A stretch of 64,000 nt of DNA, from the NCBI RefSeq assembly GCF_017744095.1, contig NZ_JAGHQX010000005.1:1-64000 (forward strand), in the 5' to 3' direction. Positions 51,715-61,130 of the stretch are shown one piece after another; positions within the stretch are counted from its first letter, which is position 1, and every line of letters starts with the position of its first letter. The notes below the pieces were generated by a model. That model searched no databases. It was not told the origin of the DNA and saw only the letters and a list, made by a program, of their open reading frames with translations. Source of the stretch: Shimia sp. R10_1 (GTDB lineage: Bacteria; Pseudomonadota; Alphaproteobacteria; Rhodobacterales; Rhodobacteraceae). The position numbers and the translations under genes are program-made.

Positions 51715-52518
51715 GTGGCACATATCGCTTTGACTATCGCCGGCTCTGACAGCGGCGGCGGCGCAGGCATTCAGGCAGATTTGAAAGCGTTTTCCGCACT
51801 CGGCACATTTGGCGCCAGTGTGCTCACCGCTGTGACCGCACAAAATACGCAGGCCGTGACCGCCGTGCACGCCATTCCATTGGATGTGGTGCGCGCGCAA
51901 ATTGATGCGGTTTTGTCTGACTTGGCTGTCAATGCGATCAAGATTGGCATGCTGGCCACGCCAGAAATCATTCACACCGTCACTGACGCGATCAAGGGGT
52001 TCACCGGTCCCGTCGTGCTGGATACCGTTATGATCGCCAAATCTGGTGATGCGCTGTTGGCAGACGAGGCGGTCTCCACACTCCGTGAGGTTCTGTTGCC
52101 CCGCGCAACTGTCATCACGCCGAACTTGCCTGAAGCGGCGCGCCTGCTGGACCAAGAGATGGCGCAGAACGATCAGGAAATGGTGGCGCAAGGTCGGGCG
52201 CTCTGTGCTTTGGGGGCGCAGGCCGTCCTGATGAAGGGGGGGCACGCCTCTGGTGACATTTGTCGCGATTTTCTGATCACATCTGAGGGGGTGGCGGCGG
52301 AATTCACTGCCCCACGTAAGAACACCCGCAACACCCATGGCACCGGGTGCACGCTGTCGTCCTCCGTGGCAGCGGGTCTTGCCAAGGGGCTAACCCTGCA
52401 GGACGCGGTCGCAGAGGCGCATAGCTACCTGCAAGGCGCAATTGCGGCAGCAGATGATCTCAACATTGGCCACGGTCACGGGCCACTGCATCACTTCCAC
52501 CGGGTCTGGCCTGCATGA
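51715..52518 (+). CDS. thiD: Hydroxymethylpyrimidine/phosphomethylpyrimidine kinase
   Basis: This 267-residue ribokinase-fold enzyme has TIAGSDSGGGAGIQADLKAF, IKIGMLATPE, VITPNLPEAARLL, LMKGGHASGD and the catalytic NTHGTGCTLSSSVAAGLA. It phosphorylates HMP and HMP-P. I chose GTG 51715 because GGGAGG is seven bases upstream. It is the first gene behind the riboswitch and overlaps thiO by 4 bp. Confidence 0.94.
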   Translation: MAHIALTIAGSDSGGGAGIQADLKAFSALGTFGASVLTAVTAQNTQAVTAVHAIPLDVVRAQIDAVLSDLAVNAIKIGMLATPEIIHTVTDAIKGFTGPVVLDTVMIAKSGDALLADEAVSTLREVLLPRATVITPNLPEAARLLDQEMAQNDQEMVAQGRALCALGAQAVLMKGGHASGDICRDFLITSEGVAAEFTAPRKNTRNTHGTGCTLSSSVAAGLAKGLTLQDAVAEAHSYLQGAIAAADDLNIGHGHGPLHHFHRVWPA

Positions 52519-53492
52519 GCCTTTTTTCCGTCATTGGTGCAGGCGTCGCTGGGTTGGCGGTTGCCACCGAGCTTGTAGAGCGCGGGGCAGAGGTTCAGAT
52601 CTTTGACCCTGCCGGGCTGCCGGGCCCGCATGGCTGTAGCTGGTGGGCCGGTGGCATGCTGGCGCCGTGGTGTGAATACGAAAACGCCGAGGAGCCGGTT
52701 CTGCGGCTGGGCAAGGAGGCAATTGACTGGTGGCGCGCGCGCACGCCTGTCACCACGTCCGGCACGCTGGTTGTGGCCAACAAACGTGATCTGCCTGACC
52801 TGCGACGGTTTGCGCGCCGCACAGAGAATTTTTCAGAAGTTGGTCGCGATAAAATTTCAGAGCTGGAGCCGGATTTGCATGGGTTTGGCCAAGGGCTGTT
52901 TTTTCAAGACGAGGCCCATCTGAACCCACGTCAGGCGCTTCAGGATCTTTATCGCGGGCTCAAAGACAAAGGTGTGACGTTTCACAATCGCATCGCCCCA
53001 ACGCAGCTTGAAAACGCAATTGACTGCCGTGGTTTGTCTGCGCGCGAATATCTCTATGATCTGCGCGGGGTGAAGGGCGAAATGCTCATCATCCGCTGCC
53101 CTGATGTAGAGATCACCCGTCCTGTGCGCCTGCTGCATCCGCGCATTCCGCTTTATATCGTGCCGCGTGGCGAGGGCATCTATATGCTTGGCGCCACCAT
53201 GATTGAAAGCGAAGACAGCAGCCGCATCACTGCGCGGTCCATGCTGGAAATGCTGAGTGCGGCCTATGCGCTCAACCCGGCGTTCGGCGAAGCGGAAGTG
53301 CTGGAAATTGGCGTCGATCTGCGTCCGGCCTTTCCAGACAACTTACCCCGCATTCGGCGACTTGGTCGGACGATTTATGCCAATGGGCTTTACCGTCACG
53401 GCTACCTGCTCGCGCCGGCTTTGGCGCGCGGCGTGGCCGATCTGGCGCTTCACAACACACATTCGGAGATGGTCGATGAAGATCGTGCTTAA
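52515..53492 (+). CDS. thiO: Glycine oxidase ThiO
   Basis: This 325-residue FAD-dependent amine oxidase begins with SVIGAGVAGLAVATELVERGAE and has CSWWAGGMLAPWCE, CRGLSAREYLYDLRGVKGE and the C-terminal ANGLYRHGYLLAPALARG. It forms dehydroglycine for thiazole synthesis in aerobic bacteria. It overlaps thiS by 17 bp. Confidence 0.92.
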   Translation: MSLFSVIGAGVAGLAVATELVERGAEVQIFDPAGLPGPHGCSWWAGGMLAPWCEYENAEEPVLRLGKEAIDWWRARTPVTTSGTLVVANKRDLPDLRRFARRTENFSEVGRDKISELEPDLHGFGQGLFFQDEAHLNPRQALQDLYRGLKDKGVTFHNRIAPTQLENAIDCRGLSAREYLYDLRGVKGEMLIIRCPDVEITRPVRLLHPRIPLYIVPRGEGIYMLGATMIESEDSSRITARSMLEMLSAAYALNPAFGEAEVLEIGVDLRPAFPDNLPRIRRLGRTIYANGLYRHGYLLAPALARGVADLALHNTHSEMVDEDRA

Positions 53493-53670
53493 CGGAGAGC
53501 CGCGCGAGGTGGCCGCCACCACCCTTGCCGAAGCGTTGGAGGAATGCGGTTTTACCGGCCGTGTTGCCACATCGCTGAACGAAACCTTTGTGCCCGCGCT
53601 GCTGCGCGCAGGGCAAGCGCTGGCAGATGGCGACCGCATCGAAGTGGTCGCCCCGATGCAGGGGGGCTGA
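53476..53670 (+). CDS. thiS: Sulfur carrier protein ThiS
   Basis: This 64-residue ubiquitin-like protein (MKIVLNGEPREV, DGDRIEVVAPMQGG) ends with the required Gly-Gly. ThiF-type enzymes adenylate the terminal Gly, which then carries sulfur as a thiocarboxylate to ThiG. The ATG lies within the end of thiO. Confidence 0.93.
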   Translation: MKIVLNGEPREVAATTLAEALEECGFTGRVATSLNETFVPALLRAGQALADGDRIEVVAPMQGG

Positions 53671-53673
53671 GGG

Positions 53674-54444
53674 ATGAGACCGTTTTATGGCGTTGATCTG
53701 CCCAACCCGCTGATGCTGGGCACCGCGCAATATCCAAGCCCCGCCATTCTGGAGGAAGCTTTCCGCGCAAGCGGTGCTGGGGTTGCCACCGTGTCTCTGC
53801 GCCGCGAAGGCGCGGGCGGCACTGGGCAAACGTTCTGGAAAATGATTCAGGATCTGGGCGTGCATGTGCTTCCCAACACAGCGGGCTGTCACACCGTGAA
53901 AGAGGCTGTGACCACCGCCCATATGGCGCGCGAAGTGTTTGACACCAAATGGATCAAGCTAGAACTCATTGGCCACACCGACAGCTTGCAGCCGGATGTG
54001 TTCCAACTGGTCGAGGCCGCGCGCATTCTCTCCGAAGATGGCTTTGAGGTCTTTCCCTACACCACCGAAGATCTGATTGTGGGCGAGCGTCTTCTTGAGG
54101 CGGGCTGCGAGGTGCTGATGCCCTGGGGGGCGCCGATTGGCTCAGGTCGTGGATTGAACAACATCTATGCGTTGCGTGCGATGCGCGCCGAATTTCCAGA
54201 AGTGCCTCTGGTGGTGGATGCAGGCATTGGCCTGCCCTCACACGCAGCGGCAGCGATGGAGCTTGGCTTTGATGCGGTGTTGCTCAACACCGCTGTGGCC
54301 CGCGCAGGCGACCCTGTGGCCATGGCGCGCGCCATGATCGGGGCCGTAGAGGCGGGGCAGGCGGCGTTTGAAGCCGATCCAATTGAGGCACGCGATATGG
54401 CTGAAGCCTCCACGCCCGTCATTGGAAAGGCTTTTCTTTCATGA
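53674..54444 (+). CDS. thiG: Thiazole synthase ThiG
   Basis: This 256-residue TIM-barrel enzyme has [20 protein letters not shown], the Schiff-base lysine in [20 protein letters not shown] and [20 protein letters not shown]. It joins deoxyxylulose phosphate, dehydroglycine and ThiS sulfur into the thiazole phosphate. It starts 3 bp after thiS and overlaps thiE by 4 bp. Confidence 0.94.
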   Translation: MRPFYGVDLPNPLMLGTAQYPSPAILEEAFRASGAGVATVSLRREGAGGTGQTFWKMIQDLGVHVLPNTAGCHTVKEAVTTAHMAREVFDTKWIKLELIGHTDSLQPDVFQLVEAARILSEDGFEVFPYTTEDLIVGERLLEAGCEVLMPWGAPIGSGRGLNNIYALRAMRAEFPEVPLVVDAGIGLPSHAAAAMELGFDAVLLNTAVARAGDPVAMARAMIGAVEAGQAAFEADPIEARDMAEASTPVIGKAFLS

Positions 54445-55037
54445 CCTTGCACAAGTTCTACCCGATTTTTGATGATGTCAGCTGGCTCAAGCGGATGCTG
54501 CCGCTTGGCATCAAGCTGGTGCAGCTGCGCATCAAAGATCAAACCGAGGCGCATGTGCGCGCTCAGATCGCTGAGGGTCAGGCGCTTTGCCGCGAATACG
54601 GCGCAGTGCTGGTGATCAATGACTACTGGCAGGCGGCAATGGATCTGGGCTGTGACTGGATCCACCTTGGTCAGGAAGATCTCGATGACGCCGATTTGAA
54701 GGCGATCCGGGCGGCGGGGCTCAAATTGGGTGTCTCAACCCATGATGATGATGAGCTGGAGCGTGTTCTGGCGATGGACCCAGACTATGTGGCGCTTGGC
54801 CCGGTCTACCCAACCATTCTGAAAAAGATGAAATGGCACCAGCAGGGGCTGCCAAGGGTCACCGAATGGAAAGAACGGGTTGGCGACGTGCCACTCGTGG
54901 GTATCGGTGGCATGTCGGTGGAGCGTGCGCCAGGCGTGCTCGAAGCTGGAGCAGATATTGTTTCCGCCGTCACCGATATCACCCTGAACGATGATCCAGA
55001 GGCACGCGTGCGTCAGTGGCTGGAGGTCTGCGCGTGA
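54441..55037 (+). CDS. thiE: Thiamine phosphate synthase ThiE
   Basis: This 198-residue TIM barrel has [63 protein letters not shown] and [20 protein letters not shown]. It couples HMP-PP with thiazole phosphate. The pyrophosphate-site Thr of the usual GPxxPT motif is visible in GPVYPT. It overlaps thiF by 4 bp (GTGA). Confidence 0.92.
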   Translation: MTLHKFYPIFDDVSWLKRMLPLGIKLVQLRIKDQTEAHVRAQIAEGQALCREYGAVLVINDYWQAAMDLGCDWIHLGQEDLDDADLKAIRAAGLKLGVSTHDDDELERVLAMDPDYVALGPVYPTILKKMKWHQQGLPRVTEWKERVGDVPLVGIGGMSVERAPGVLEAGADIVSAVTDITLNDDPEARVRQWLEVCA

Positions 55038-55999
55038 GCCGCTACGCGCGCCAGATGATCTTGCCCGAAGTGGGCGAAGATGGTCAGGCAAGGCTAGCGG
55101 CTGCCCATGTGCTCGTGATTGGCGCAGGCGGGCTCGCGGCACCGGCTTTGCCGCTGCTGGCAGGTGCAGGTGTGGCGCGTATCACCATTGTCGATGGCGA
55201 TCAGGTTGAGCTGTCCAATCTCCACCGACAGACGCTTTTTACGGAGTTGGATCAAAGACAAGCCAAGGCCGAAGTGGCCGCTGCCCGCTGCCGCGCAATC
55301 AACAGCGAAATTGATGTGGAGTCGGTGATTGGTAAACTCACACCTTCCAACGCGCCGCAGCTGTTGCAAAATGTCACCTTGGTGATGGACTGCGCAGACA
55401 GCTACGCGGTGAGCTATACCCTCAGCGATCTCTGTTTTGCGCGCAACATTCCCCTGATCACCGCTTCCGCATTGGGCCTGTCTGGCTATGTCGCAGGCGT
55501 CTGTGGCGGCGCGCCCTCGCTGCGTGCGATCTTCCCCGAAGCGCCGCAAAATGCGGCAAGCTGTGCCACCGCAGGCGTCATGGGGCCGGTGGTCGCCATG
55601 ATGGGGGCTATGCAGGCTCAGATGGCACTGGCCTGCCTGATGGGGCAGACCCCAAGTCCGCTTGGCCAGATGGTGCAGTTTGATGCCAAAACTCTTCGCT
55701 GTGCGCCCTTTAGGTTTGAGGGCGCGCCCGAACCTGTTCAGGCTTTTGCCTTTGTGGCACCGGAAACACTTGCGCCCTCAGATACCATCGTGGAGCTGCG
55801 CAGCAGCGAGGAGGCGCCAACACCGGCGCATCCAGATGCGCTGCGCATTGCACCCGATCAATTGAAAGATCACCTGCCAGCAGCCGAGGGGCGGCTGGCA
55901 CTTTGTTGCGCAACAGGGCTTCGTGCTTGGCGTGCCGCAGAGCAAACCCATGAGATTTGGCCGGGCGAGATTGTGCTCGTCGCAGCCTCAGCTTCTTAG
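55034..55999 (+). CDS. thiF: ThiF/MoeB family adenylyltransferase with rhodanese-like tail
   Basis: This 321-residue E1-like enzyme has the ATP-binding VLVIGAGGLAAPALPLLAGAG, DGDQVELSNLHRQTLF and MDCADSYAVSY. It adenylates ThiS. The zinc-binding C-x-x-C before IFPEAP in most relatives is missing (PSLRAIFPEA), and only SCATAGVMGP remains. A short C-terminal part from about residue 255 (IVELRSSEEAP, LALCCATGLRAWRAAEQ) resembles a rhodanese domain with its C-x-x-G-x-R loop. It starts with GTG 55034. Confidence 0.87.
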   Translation: MSRYARQMILPEVGEDGQARLAAAHVLVIGAGGLAAPALPLLAGAGVARITIVDGDQVELSNLHRQTLFTELDQRQAKAEVAAARCRAINSEIDVESVIGKLTPSNAPQLLQNVTLVMDCADSYAVSYTLSDLCFARNIPLITASALGLSGYVAGVCGGAPSLRAIFPEAPQNAASCATAGVMGPVVAMMGAMQAQMALACLMGQTPSPLGQMVQFDAKTLRCAPFRFEGAPEPVQAFAFVAPETLAPSDTIVELRSSEEAPTPAHPDALRIAPDQLKDHLPAAEGRLALCCATGLRAWRAAEQTHEIWPGEIVLVAASAS

Positions 56000-56014
56000 T
56001 TGAAAGGACATAGA

Positions 56015-56962
56015 ATGAAGCACTTGATGAAAGCCTCTGTCACGGCGTTCGCCCTGATGGCTGCCGCCCCAGCCATGGCGGCGGATAAGATGACCCTTCT
56101 GCTGGATTGGTTCATCAACCCCGACCACGGTCCGATCATTGTGGCCCAGGAGAACGGCTATTTTGCCGAGCAGGGGCTTGAGGTGGAAATCGTGCCACCT
56201 GCGGACCCATCCATGCCACCACGTCTTGTGGCGGCAGGTCAGGCCGATCTCGCTGTATCCTACCAGCCGCAGCTGCACCTGCAAATTCATGAAGGTTTGC
56301 CGTTGAAGCGCGTCGGCACTCTGGTTGCGACCCCGCTGAATTGCCTTCTGGTGATGAAAGATGGCCCGATCAAAACCCCTGCGGACCTGAAAGGCAAAAA
56401 GATCGGTTTCTCCGTGGCTGGCGTTGAAGAGGCGGTTCTGGGGGCAGTCCTGAACAAATACGGCGTTGATCTGGCAGATGTTGAACTGGTGAACGTGAAC
56501 TTCTCGCTTGGGCCATCAGTCATGTCGGGTCAGGTCTCTGCGGTGATTGGCGCTTATCGTAACTTTGAACTCAATCAGATGGACATTGAAGGCGCGCCGG
56601 GCACCTGTTTTTACATCGAGGAAGAGGGCGTGCCGTCTTATGACGAGCTGATTTACGTTGCCAATCCTGACACCATGGATGCCGACAAAGTGGCGCGGTT
56701 CCTTGCGGCGACTGAAAAGGCCACGCAATACATCGTGAACAACCCCGACAAGAGCTGGGAAATCTTCTCCAGCACCTCTGTGGAACTTCAGGATGAGCTG
56801 AACGTGCGCGCATGGGCGGACACATTGACCCGTTTCGCTCTGCGCCCAGCTGGTTTTGACGCTGGCCGCTATGCACGTTTTGAGCAGTTTCTGCATGACA
56901 GCGGTATGATCGACAGCATCAACCCAGTTGATGCGATCACCATTGATGTGACTGCAGAATGA
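56015..56962 (+). CDS. thiY: Pyrimidine precursor ABC transporter binding protein (NMT1/THI5-like)
   Basis: This 315-residue protein has a Sec signal (ASVTAFALMAAAPAMA) and an NMT1/THI5-like fold: LLLDWFINPDHGPIIVAQENG, AAGQADLAVSYQPQL and VMSGQVSAVIGAYRNFELNQ. With tenA and the thiZ/thiX transporter genes it matches the ThiXYZ system that imports formylaminopyrimidine or HMP. AAAGGACA precedes ATG 56015. A long cytoplasmic THI5-like role is excluded by the signal peptide. Confidence 0.9.
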   Translation: MKHLMKASVTAFALMAAAPAMAADKMTLLLDWFINPDHGPIIVAQENGYFAEQGLEVEIVPPADPSMPPRLVAAGQADLAVSYQPQLHLQIHEGLPLKRVGTLVATPLNCLLVMKDGPIKTPADLKGKKIGFSVAGVEEAVLGAVLNKYGVDLADVELVNVNFSLGPSVMSGQVSAVIGAYRNFELNQMDIEGAPGTCFYIEEEGVPSYDELIYVANPDTMDADKVARFLAATEKATQYIVNNPDKSWEIFSSTSVELQDELNVRAWADTLTRFALRPAGFDAGRYARFEQFLHDSGMIDSINPVDAITIDVTAE

Positions 56963-57639
56963 GTGCGCCAGATTATGGCCGTGCCTTCGCGCTATTGCGC
57001 GCGGAGGCGGGCGACGCATGGGGGGCTTACACCCGCCACGCGTTTGTCGAAGGTCTGAAAGACGGCACGCTGTCGCGCGAGTCCTTTCTGCATTACCTGC
57101 GTCAGGATTATGTCTTCCTGATTCACTTCTCCCGCGCTTGGGCGTTGGCGGTGGTGAAATCGGAAACCCACGAGGAAATGCTCGCCGCTGTGGCCACGGT
57201 GAATGCGCTGGTCGCGGAAGAGATGCAGCTCCATGTGGGCATCTGCGAGGCCGCAGGCATCCCACAAGAAGAGCTTTTTGCGACCCCGGAACGTGCCGAA
57301 AACCTCGCCTACACCCGCTTTGTGCTGGAGGCAGGCTACTCCGGTGATCTGCTTGATCTGCTAGCGGCGCTTGCGCCCTGTGTGCTCGGCTATGGTGAAA
57401 TCGGTGCGCGTCTGGGTCGGGAGAAATCTTCAGAGACCTACGCAGACTGGATCGCCACCTATGCCGGCGAAGGCTTCCAGGGCGATTGCGCGGCTGTTGG
57501 GCAGTTGCTTGATAGCGCGCTTGAACGTCGCTTGGGCAAAGACTTTGACAAGAGCCCTCGTTTCGCAACGCTGTGTGAGAAATTTCGCAAAGCCACAGAG
57601 CTTGAAGTCAGCTTCTGGCAGATGGGCATGACACCATGA
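56959..57639 (+). CDS. tenA: Thiaminase II / aminopyrimidine aminohydrolase TenA
   Basis: This 226-residue all-helical TenA protein has LSRESFLHYLRQDYVFLIHFS, the catalytic Cys in LAALAPCVLGYGEIG, and TYADWIATYAGEGFQ near the end. It hydrolyses aminopyrimidine breakdown products of thiamine to HMP, which ThiD then uses. It overlaps both thiY and thiZ by 4 bp. Confidence 0.92.
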   Translation: MSAPDYGRAFALLRAEAGDAWGAYTRHAFVEGLKDGTLSRESFLHYLRQDYVFLIHFSRAWALAVVKSETHEEMLAAVATVNALVAEEMQLHVGICEAAGIPQEELFATPERAENLAYTRFVLEAGYSGDLLDLLAALAPCVLGYGEIGARLGREKSSETYADWIATYAGEGFQGDCAAVGQLLDSALERRLGKDFDKSPRFATLCEKFRKATELEVSFWQMGMTP

Positions 57640-58364
57640 TATCAGCGCCCGGCATCCTCTTTGAAGGAGAGGCGACCATTGAGGGGCGCAGGCTTTTTGC
57701 GCCCTTGTCTCTGACGCTGGATGCCGGGCGCTGGACCTGCTTGCTGGGTGGGTCTGGCGTCGGCAAAACAACGGTTTTGCGACTGCTGGCTGATTTGCCA
57801 ACAGGCGCTGATTTTGTCGGCAGCATCACCGCCACAGATGGCACAAATGTCGCCGACCAGATTGCATATATGGCGCAGGATGACCTTTTGCTCCCATGGG
57901 CCACGGTCGAAAAAAACATTGTACTAGGCGCTCGCCTGCGCGGTCAGAGAGCAGATGAGGCCAGATTGGCCCGTCTTCTGGATCGCTGTGGGTTGCGCGA
58001 ACATCTGGGCAAACGCCCCAGCGCGCTTTCTGGCGGTCAACGTCAGCGCGTGGCGCTGGCGCGCACCCTGATGGAAGACAAACCAATCATCCTCTTGGAC
58101 GAGCCGTTTTCGGCGCTGGATGCGCAGACACGCGCGTCGATGCAGGATCTGGCTGTGGAATTGTTGGCGGGACGTACCGTATTGATGGTGACCCACGATC
58201 CCGGAGAGGCTGCGCGGTTGGGCCATGCGATTCACGTCATGACGTCAGAAGGGCTGACCTCGGTCCTCCCCCCCGATATCGCCGTGCCCCGCGCGGTTGA
58301 CGCCATTGAAACGCTGACCTGCCAGTCAGATTTGTTGCGCTTACTGATGGGGCAAGCCGCATGA
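57636..58364 (+). CDS. thiZ: Thiamine precursor ABC transporter ATP-binding protein
   Basis: This 242-residue ATPase has Walker A GGSGVGKTTVLR, Q-loop AYMAQDDLLLPW, signature LSGGQRQRVALARTL and Walker B IILLDEPFSALD, the taurine/nitrate/HMP transporter type. It sits between tenA and the permease gene with 4-bp overlaps on both sides. Confidence 0.92.
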   Translation: MISAPGILFEGEATIEGRRLFAPLSLTLDAGRWTCLLGGSGVGKTTVLRLLADLPTGADFVGSITATDGTNVADQIAYMAQDDLLLPWATVEKNIVLGARLRGQRADEARLARLLDRCGLREHLGKRPSALSGGQRQRVALARTLMEDKPIILLDEPFSALDAQTRASMQDLAVELLAGRTVLMVTHDPGEAARLGHAIHVMTSEGLTSVLPPDIAVPRAVDAIETLTCQSDLLRLLMGQAA

Positions 58365-59095
58365 AGATATTCCCGGCGCTTGCCGCAACAGTCTTTGCCG
58401 TAGCGATTTGGCAGCTGATCGTTTCGATCACCGATTTGCCGCGTTTCATCTTGCCTGGACCTCTGCTGGTGGCTGAAACCTGGTGGACCAATCTTGCCGT
58501 GATTGCGGAGCATACTTTGGTGACTGCGCAGGAAGTGCTGATCGGTCTCGCCATTGGCACGGCGCTGGGCATCGTGACCGCACTTCACCTAGCGACGTCC
58601 AAAACCGCCCGCATGTTGGTGCAACCGATCCTTGTGTTTACGCAAGCGCTGCCGGTGTTTGCGCTTGCTCCAATCCTGACACTCTGGCTTGGCTATGGCC
58701 TGTGGTCCAAAGTCGCCATGGCGGTTCTGATCATTTATTTCCCGGTGACGTCTGCGTTTTTTGACGGTTTGATGCGCACGCCATCGGGCTACCTTGATCT
58801 TGCAAAAACCATGCAAGCCAGCCCGTTTCGCGTGCTGTGGCTGATCCGCGTGCCCGCTGCGCTGCCGTCATTGGGCGCAGGTGTGCGGCTGGCCGCGGTT
58901 TATGCACCGATTGGCGCAGTCATCGGTGAATGGGTGGGGGCATCCAAAGGACTTGGATACCTGATGCTGCTTGCCAATGGCCGCGCCAAAACCGATCTGA
59001 TGTTTGCGGCGATGCTCACGCTTGGTGTGTTGTCGGTGTTTCTCTACCTCATGGTTGCAAAACTCACCCGCCTGCTGGGGGACCGAGAAAGTTAG
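58361..59095 (+). CDS. thiX: Thiamine precursor ABC transporter permease
   Basis: This 244-residue membrane protein of the SsuC/TauC type has about six segments and the ATPase-contact loop region DLAKTMQASPFRVLWLIRVPAALPS, followed by GAVIGEWVGASKGLGYLM. It ends the thiamine operon. It carries substrate delivered by the thiY product. Confidence 0.9.
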   Translation: MKIFPALAATVFAVAIWQLIVSITDLPRFILPGPLLVAETWWTNLAVIAEHTLVTAQEVLIGLAIGTALGIVTALHLATSKTARMLVQPILVFTQALPVFALAPILTLWLGYGLWSKVAMAVLIIYFPVTSAFFDGLMRTPSGYLDLAKTMQASPFRVLWLIRVPAALPSLGAGVRLAAVYAPIGAVIGEWVGASKGLGYLMLLANGRAKTDLMFAAMLTLGVLSVFLYLMVAKLTRLLGDRES

Positions 59096-59203
59096 GCCTT
59101 GATATGTGGATTTCCCAAACGTTGCTTGATTTTGCGCCTGACACATTGGGCGCAGATCCCAGAATGTAAAAATCAGTCTGAAAATATGCTTTTGGATTAT
59201 TGG

Positions 59204-59219
59204 TTAAGGGTTCTTTAAC
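59204..59219. promoter_or_regulatory. CtrA-type binding site
   Basis: TTAAGGGTTCTTTAAC matches the full CtrA consensus TTAA-N7-TTAAC exactly and is itself part of the inverted repeat GGTTAA-N7-TTAACC. It lies 54 bp upstream of the hybrid histidine kinase gene. CtrA is an alphaproteobacterial response regulator of motility, cell cycle and surface functions. Confidence 0.75.
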
Positions 59220-59273
59220 CACTCAGTGCCACTCACAAGGCAGTGAACAAAACAACTTATTGCTGATCCAAAC

Positions 59274-61130
59274 ATGGCTCGACTGCGCACGACAAAGCGA
59301 ATTTTGCGCCTACGAAGTGGGGTTGCGCTGAGCATTTTGCTGGTCGCATCCATTGCAGCCATGTGGATCGTGTTGGCCGGCCGCGAGGCGGTTGCAACCC
59401 AAACGCGCAATACGACCTGTATTGATACGATCCTTTTGTCTTTGTCTGAAATGGCAATCGCGCTGCATCAGATTGAGGATGCGGACAACGTCTATCGCGT
59501 TAGCGCGTTCGAAAGCCAAATCCGGCAGGCGGTGGTTGCGGCCGACGAAGCCCACACCGCGCTATCTGACGAAAAAGGGGTGAACGCGTTCTCTCCTGCG
59601 GCCCAGGATATTCTGCGGCAGGCAACGTTCAACCCGCTGCAGGAACTTTCTGAAGTCATCTCCTTGGCGGAAATCGTGGTCGATCCGGCTGAAGTCGACG
59701 AAGCAACTCACACAGCGGCCAATCTTGCATCAGACTTGGCATACCGATTGATGCCATTCTTTGATCGCATCCGGCAATATGAACTGGAAGCGGCGGAGGT
59801 GATTGCAGATCGCCAAGTCATTTATGGCGCGGCCGCGTTGCTGGTGTCTCTCTGTGGGGTGGTGTTTGCCGCCCTTTTTGCGCACCTCCCCATGGAACAA
59901 TATGTGTTGAACGCCCAGCGCGATATTGAACGCAGTCAGCGGGCCGCCGAAGCTGCTTCTGAGGCAAAAACGATGTTTCTGGCGACAATGAGCCACGAGA
60001 TCCGAACGCCGTTGAACGGTGTGTTGGGATTGGCAGATGTGTTATCCGACACCAAGCTGGATCCCGACCAACGGCGCATGCTGGGGATGATTTCGAGCAG
60101 CGGCAACAACCTGTTGCAGATGATCAATGACATCTTAGACCTTGCAAAACTTGAGGCCGGCAAAACCTCTCTTGAGTTTGTAGATTTTGATCTGGAAATG
60201 GTATGTCGGGAGACAACAGAACTTTTTTCCGGTCAGGCAGTGCGCCGGAACGTGCGTTTGAACGTGGAGTCGGCACATTCAGAGGCTGGGTGGTACCTGC
60301 ACGGAGCTCAAGGAGCCGTTCGGCAAATTTTGAGCAATCTGGTAGGCAATGCGGTCAAGTTTACGGAAAACGGGACTGTTTCTGTCCGACTTGAAGATGT
60401 GCCGGGACCGGAAGGCGCACCAAGATTTGTGCGTCTGTCCGTAAGAGATGAGGGTATTGGCATTTCTCCGGATTCTCTGAAACGCATTTTTGATCAGTTT
60501 GAACAGGCAGATGCCTCCACAACAACCCGGTTTGGGGGCACAGGGCTTGGGTTGGCCATTGTGAAGCACTTGACGGAAACGATGAATGGTCACGTGCAAG
60601 TGAGCAGCGTTGTGGATGAAGGGTCTGAGTTTTCCTTGGTCTTCCCCGTTGCAAAAGCCTTGGCGCGCAAACAGGCGTCCAAAACGCAATTTACCAGCAC
60701 ATTTGATAAACGTGTGCTTGTGGCCGATGATAACAAAGTCAATCAAATGGTGGCACAAAAGCTGCTGCAGAAACTTGGGTGCGATGTGCAACTTGCAAGC
60801 AACGGGCTTGAGGCTGTGAACAAGGCGAGATCGTGGGCCCCCGACCTGATCTTGATGGATGTGCGCATGCCCGTCATGGATGGTTTGCAGGCCACACGTG
60901 CCATCCGCATGGATGCATCCATACCCGGCTCCGCTACTCTGCCAATCGTTGGGCTCTCAGCAAACACACGAGGCGAACATGAGGAGGCAATAGCCTCCGT
61001 AGGAATGAGTGGGTATTTGCACAAACCAATCAATCGCGAAGCCCTTGTGGCAGAGTTGATGCGGCATTGGACAACAGAAGATGCAGACGGCTTAGATCCG
61101 AATGATCTGCCTAGCGGCTTAAGCGCGTGA
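59274..61130 (+). CDS. Hybrid sensor histidine kinase/response regulator
   Basis: This 618-residue membrane kinase has transmembrane segments at about 16-36 and 182-204, a mostly helical periplasmic region between them, a HisKA domain with His241 in MSHEIRTPLNG, an ATPase domain (SNLVGNAVKFTENG, FGGTGLGLAIVK) and a receiver domain with phospho-acceptor Asp529 in LMDVRMPVMDG. The periplasmic part has no named sensor fold that I recognise. Its stop overlaps the start of a periplasmic binding-protein gene (GTGA). The output protein is not encoded next to it. Confidence 0.9.
   Translation: MARLRTTKRILRLRSGVALSILLVASIAAMWIVLAGREAVATQTRNTTCIDTILLSLSEMAIALHQIEDADNVYRVSAFESQIRQAVVAADEAHTALSDEKGVNAFSPAAQDILRQATFNPLQELSEVISLAEIVVDPAEVDEATHTAANLASDLAYRLMPFFDRIRQYELEAAEVIADRQVIYGAAALLVSLCGVVFAALFAHLPMEQYVLNAQRDIERSQRAAEAASEAKTMFLATMSHEIRTPLNGVLGLADVLSDTKLDPDQRRMLGMISSSGNNLLQMINDILDLAKLEAGKTSLEFVDFDLEMVCRETTELFSGQAVRRNVRLNVESAHSEAGWYLHGAQGAVRQILSNLVGNAVKFTENGTVSVRLEDVPGPEGAPRFVRLSVRDEGIGISPDSLKRIFDQFEQADASTTTRFGGTGLGLAIVKHLTETMNGHVQVSSVVDEGSEFSLVFPVAKALARKQASKTQFTSTFDKRVLVADDNKVNQMVAQKLLQKLGCDVQLASNGLEAVNKARSWAPDLILMDVRMPVMDGLQATRAIRMDASIPGSATLPIVGLSANTRGEHEEAIASVGMSGYLHKPINREALVAELMRHWTTEDADGLDPNDLPSGLSA

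Noticed and set aside
59133-59155. TGCGCC...GGCGCA hairpin after the thiamine operon considered as a terminator
   Set aside because: The stem is only six base pairs with a long loop and no T-run follows.
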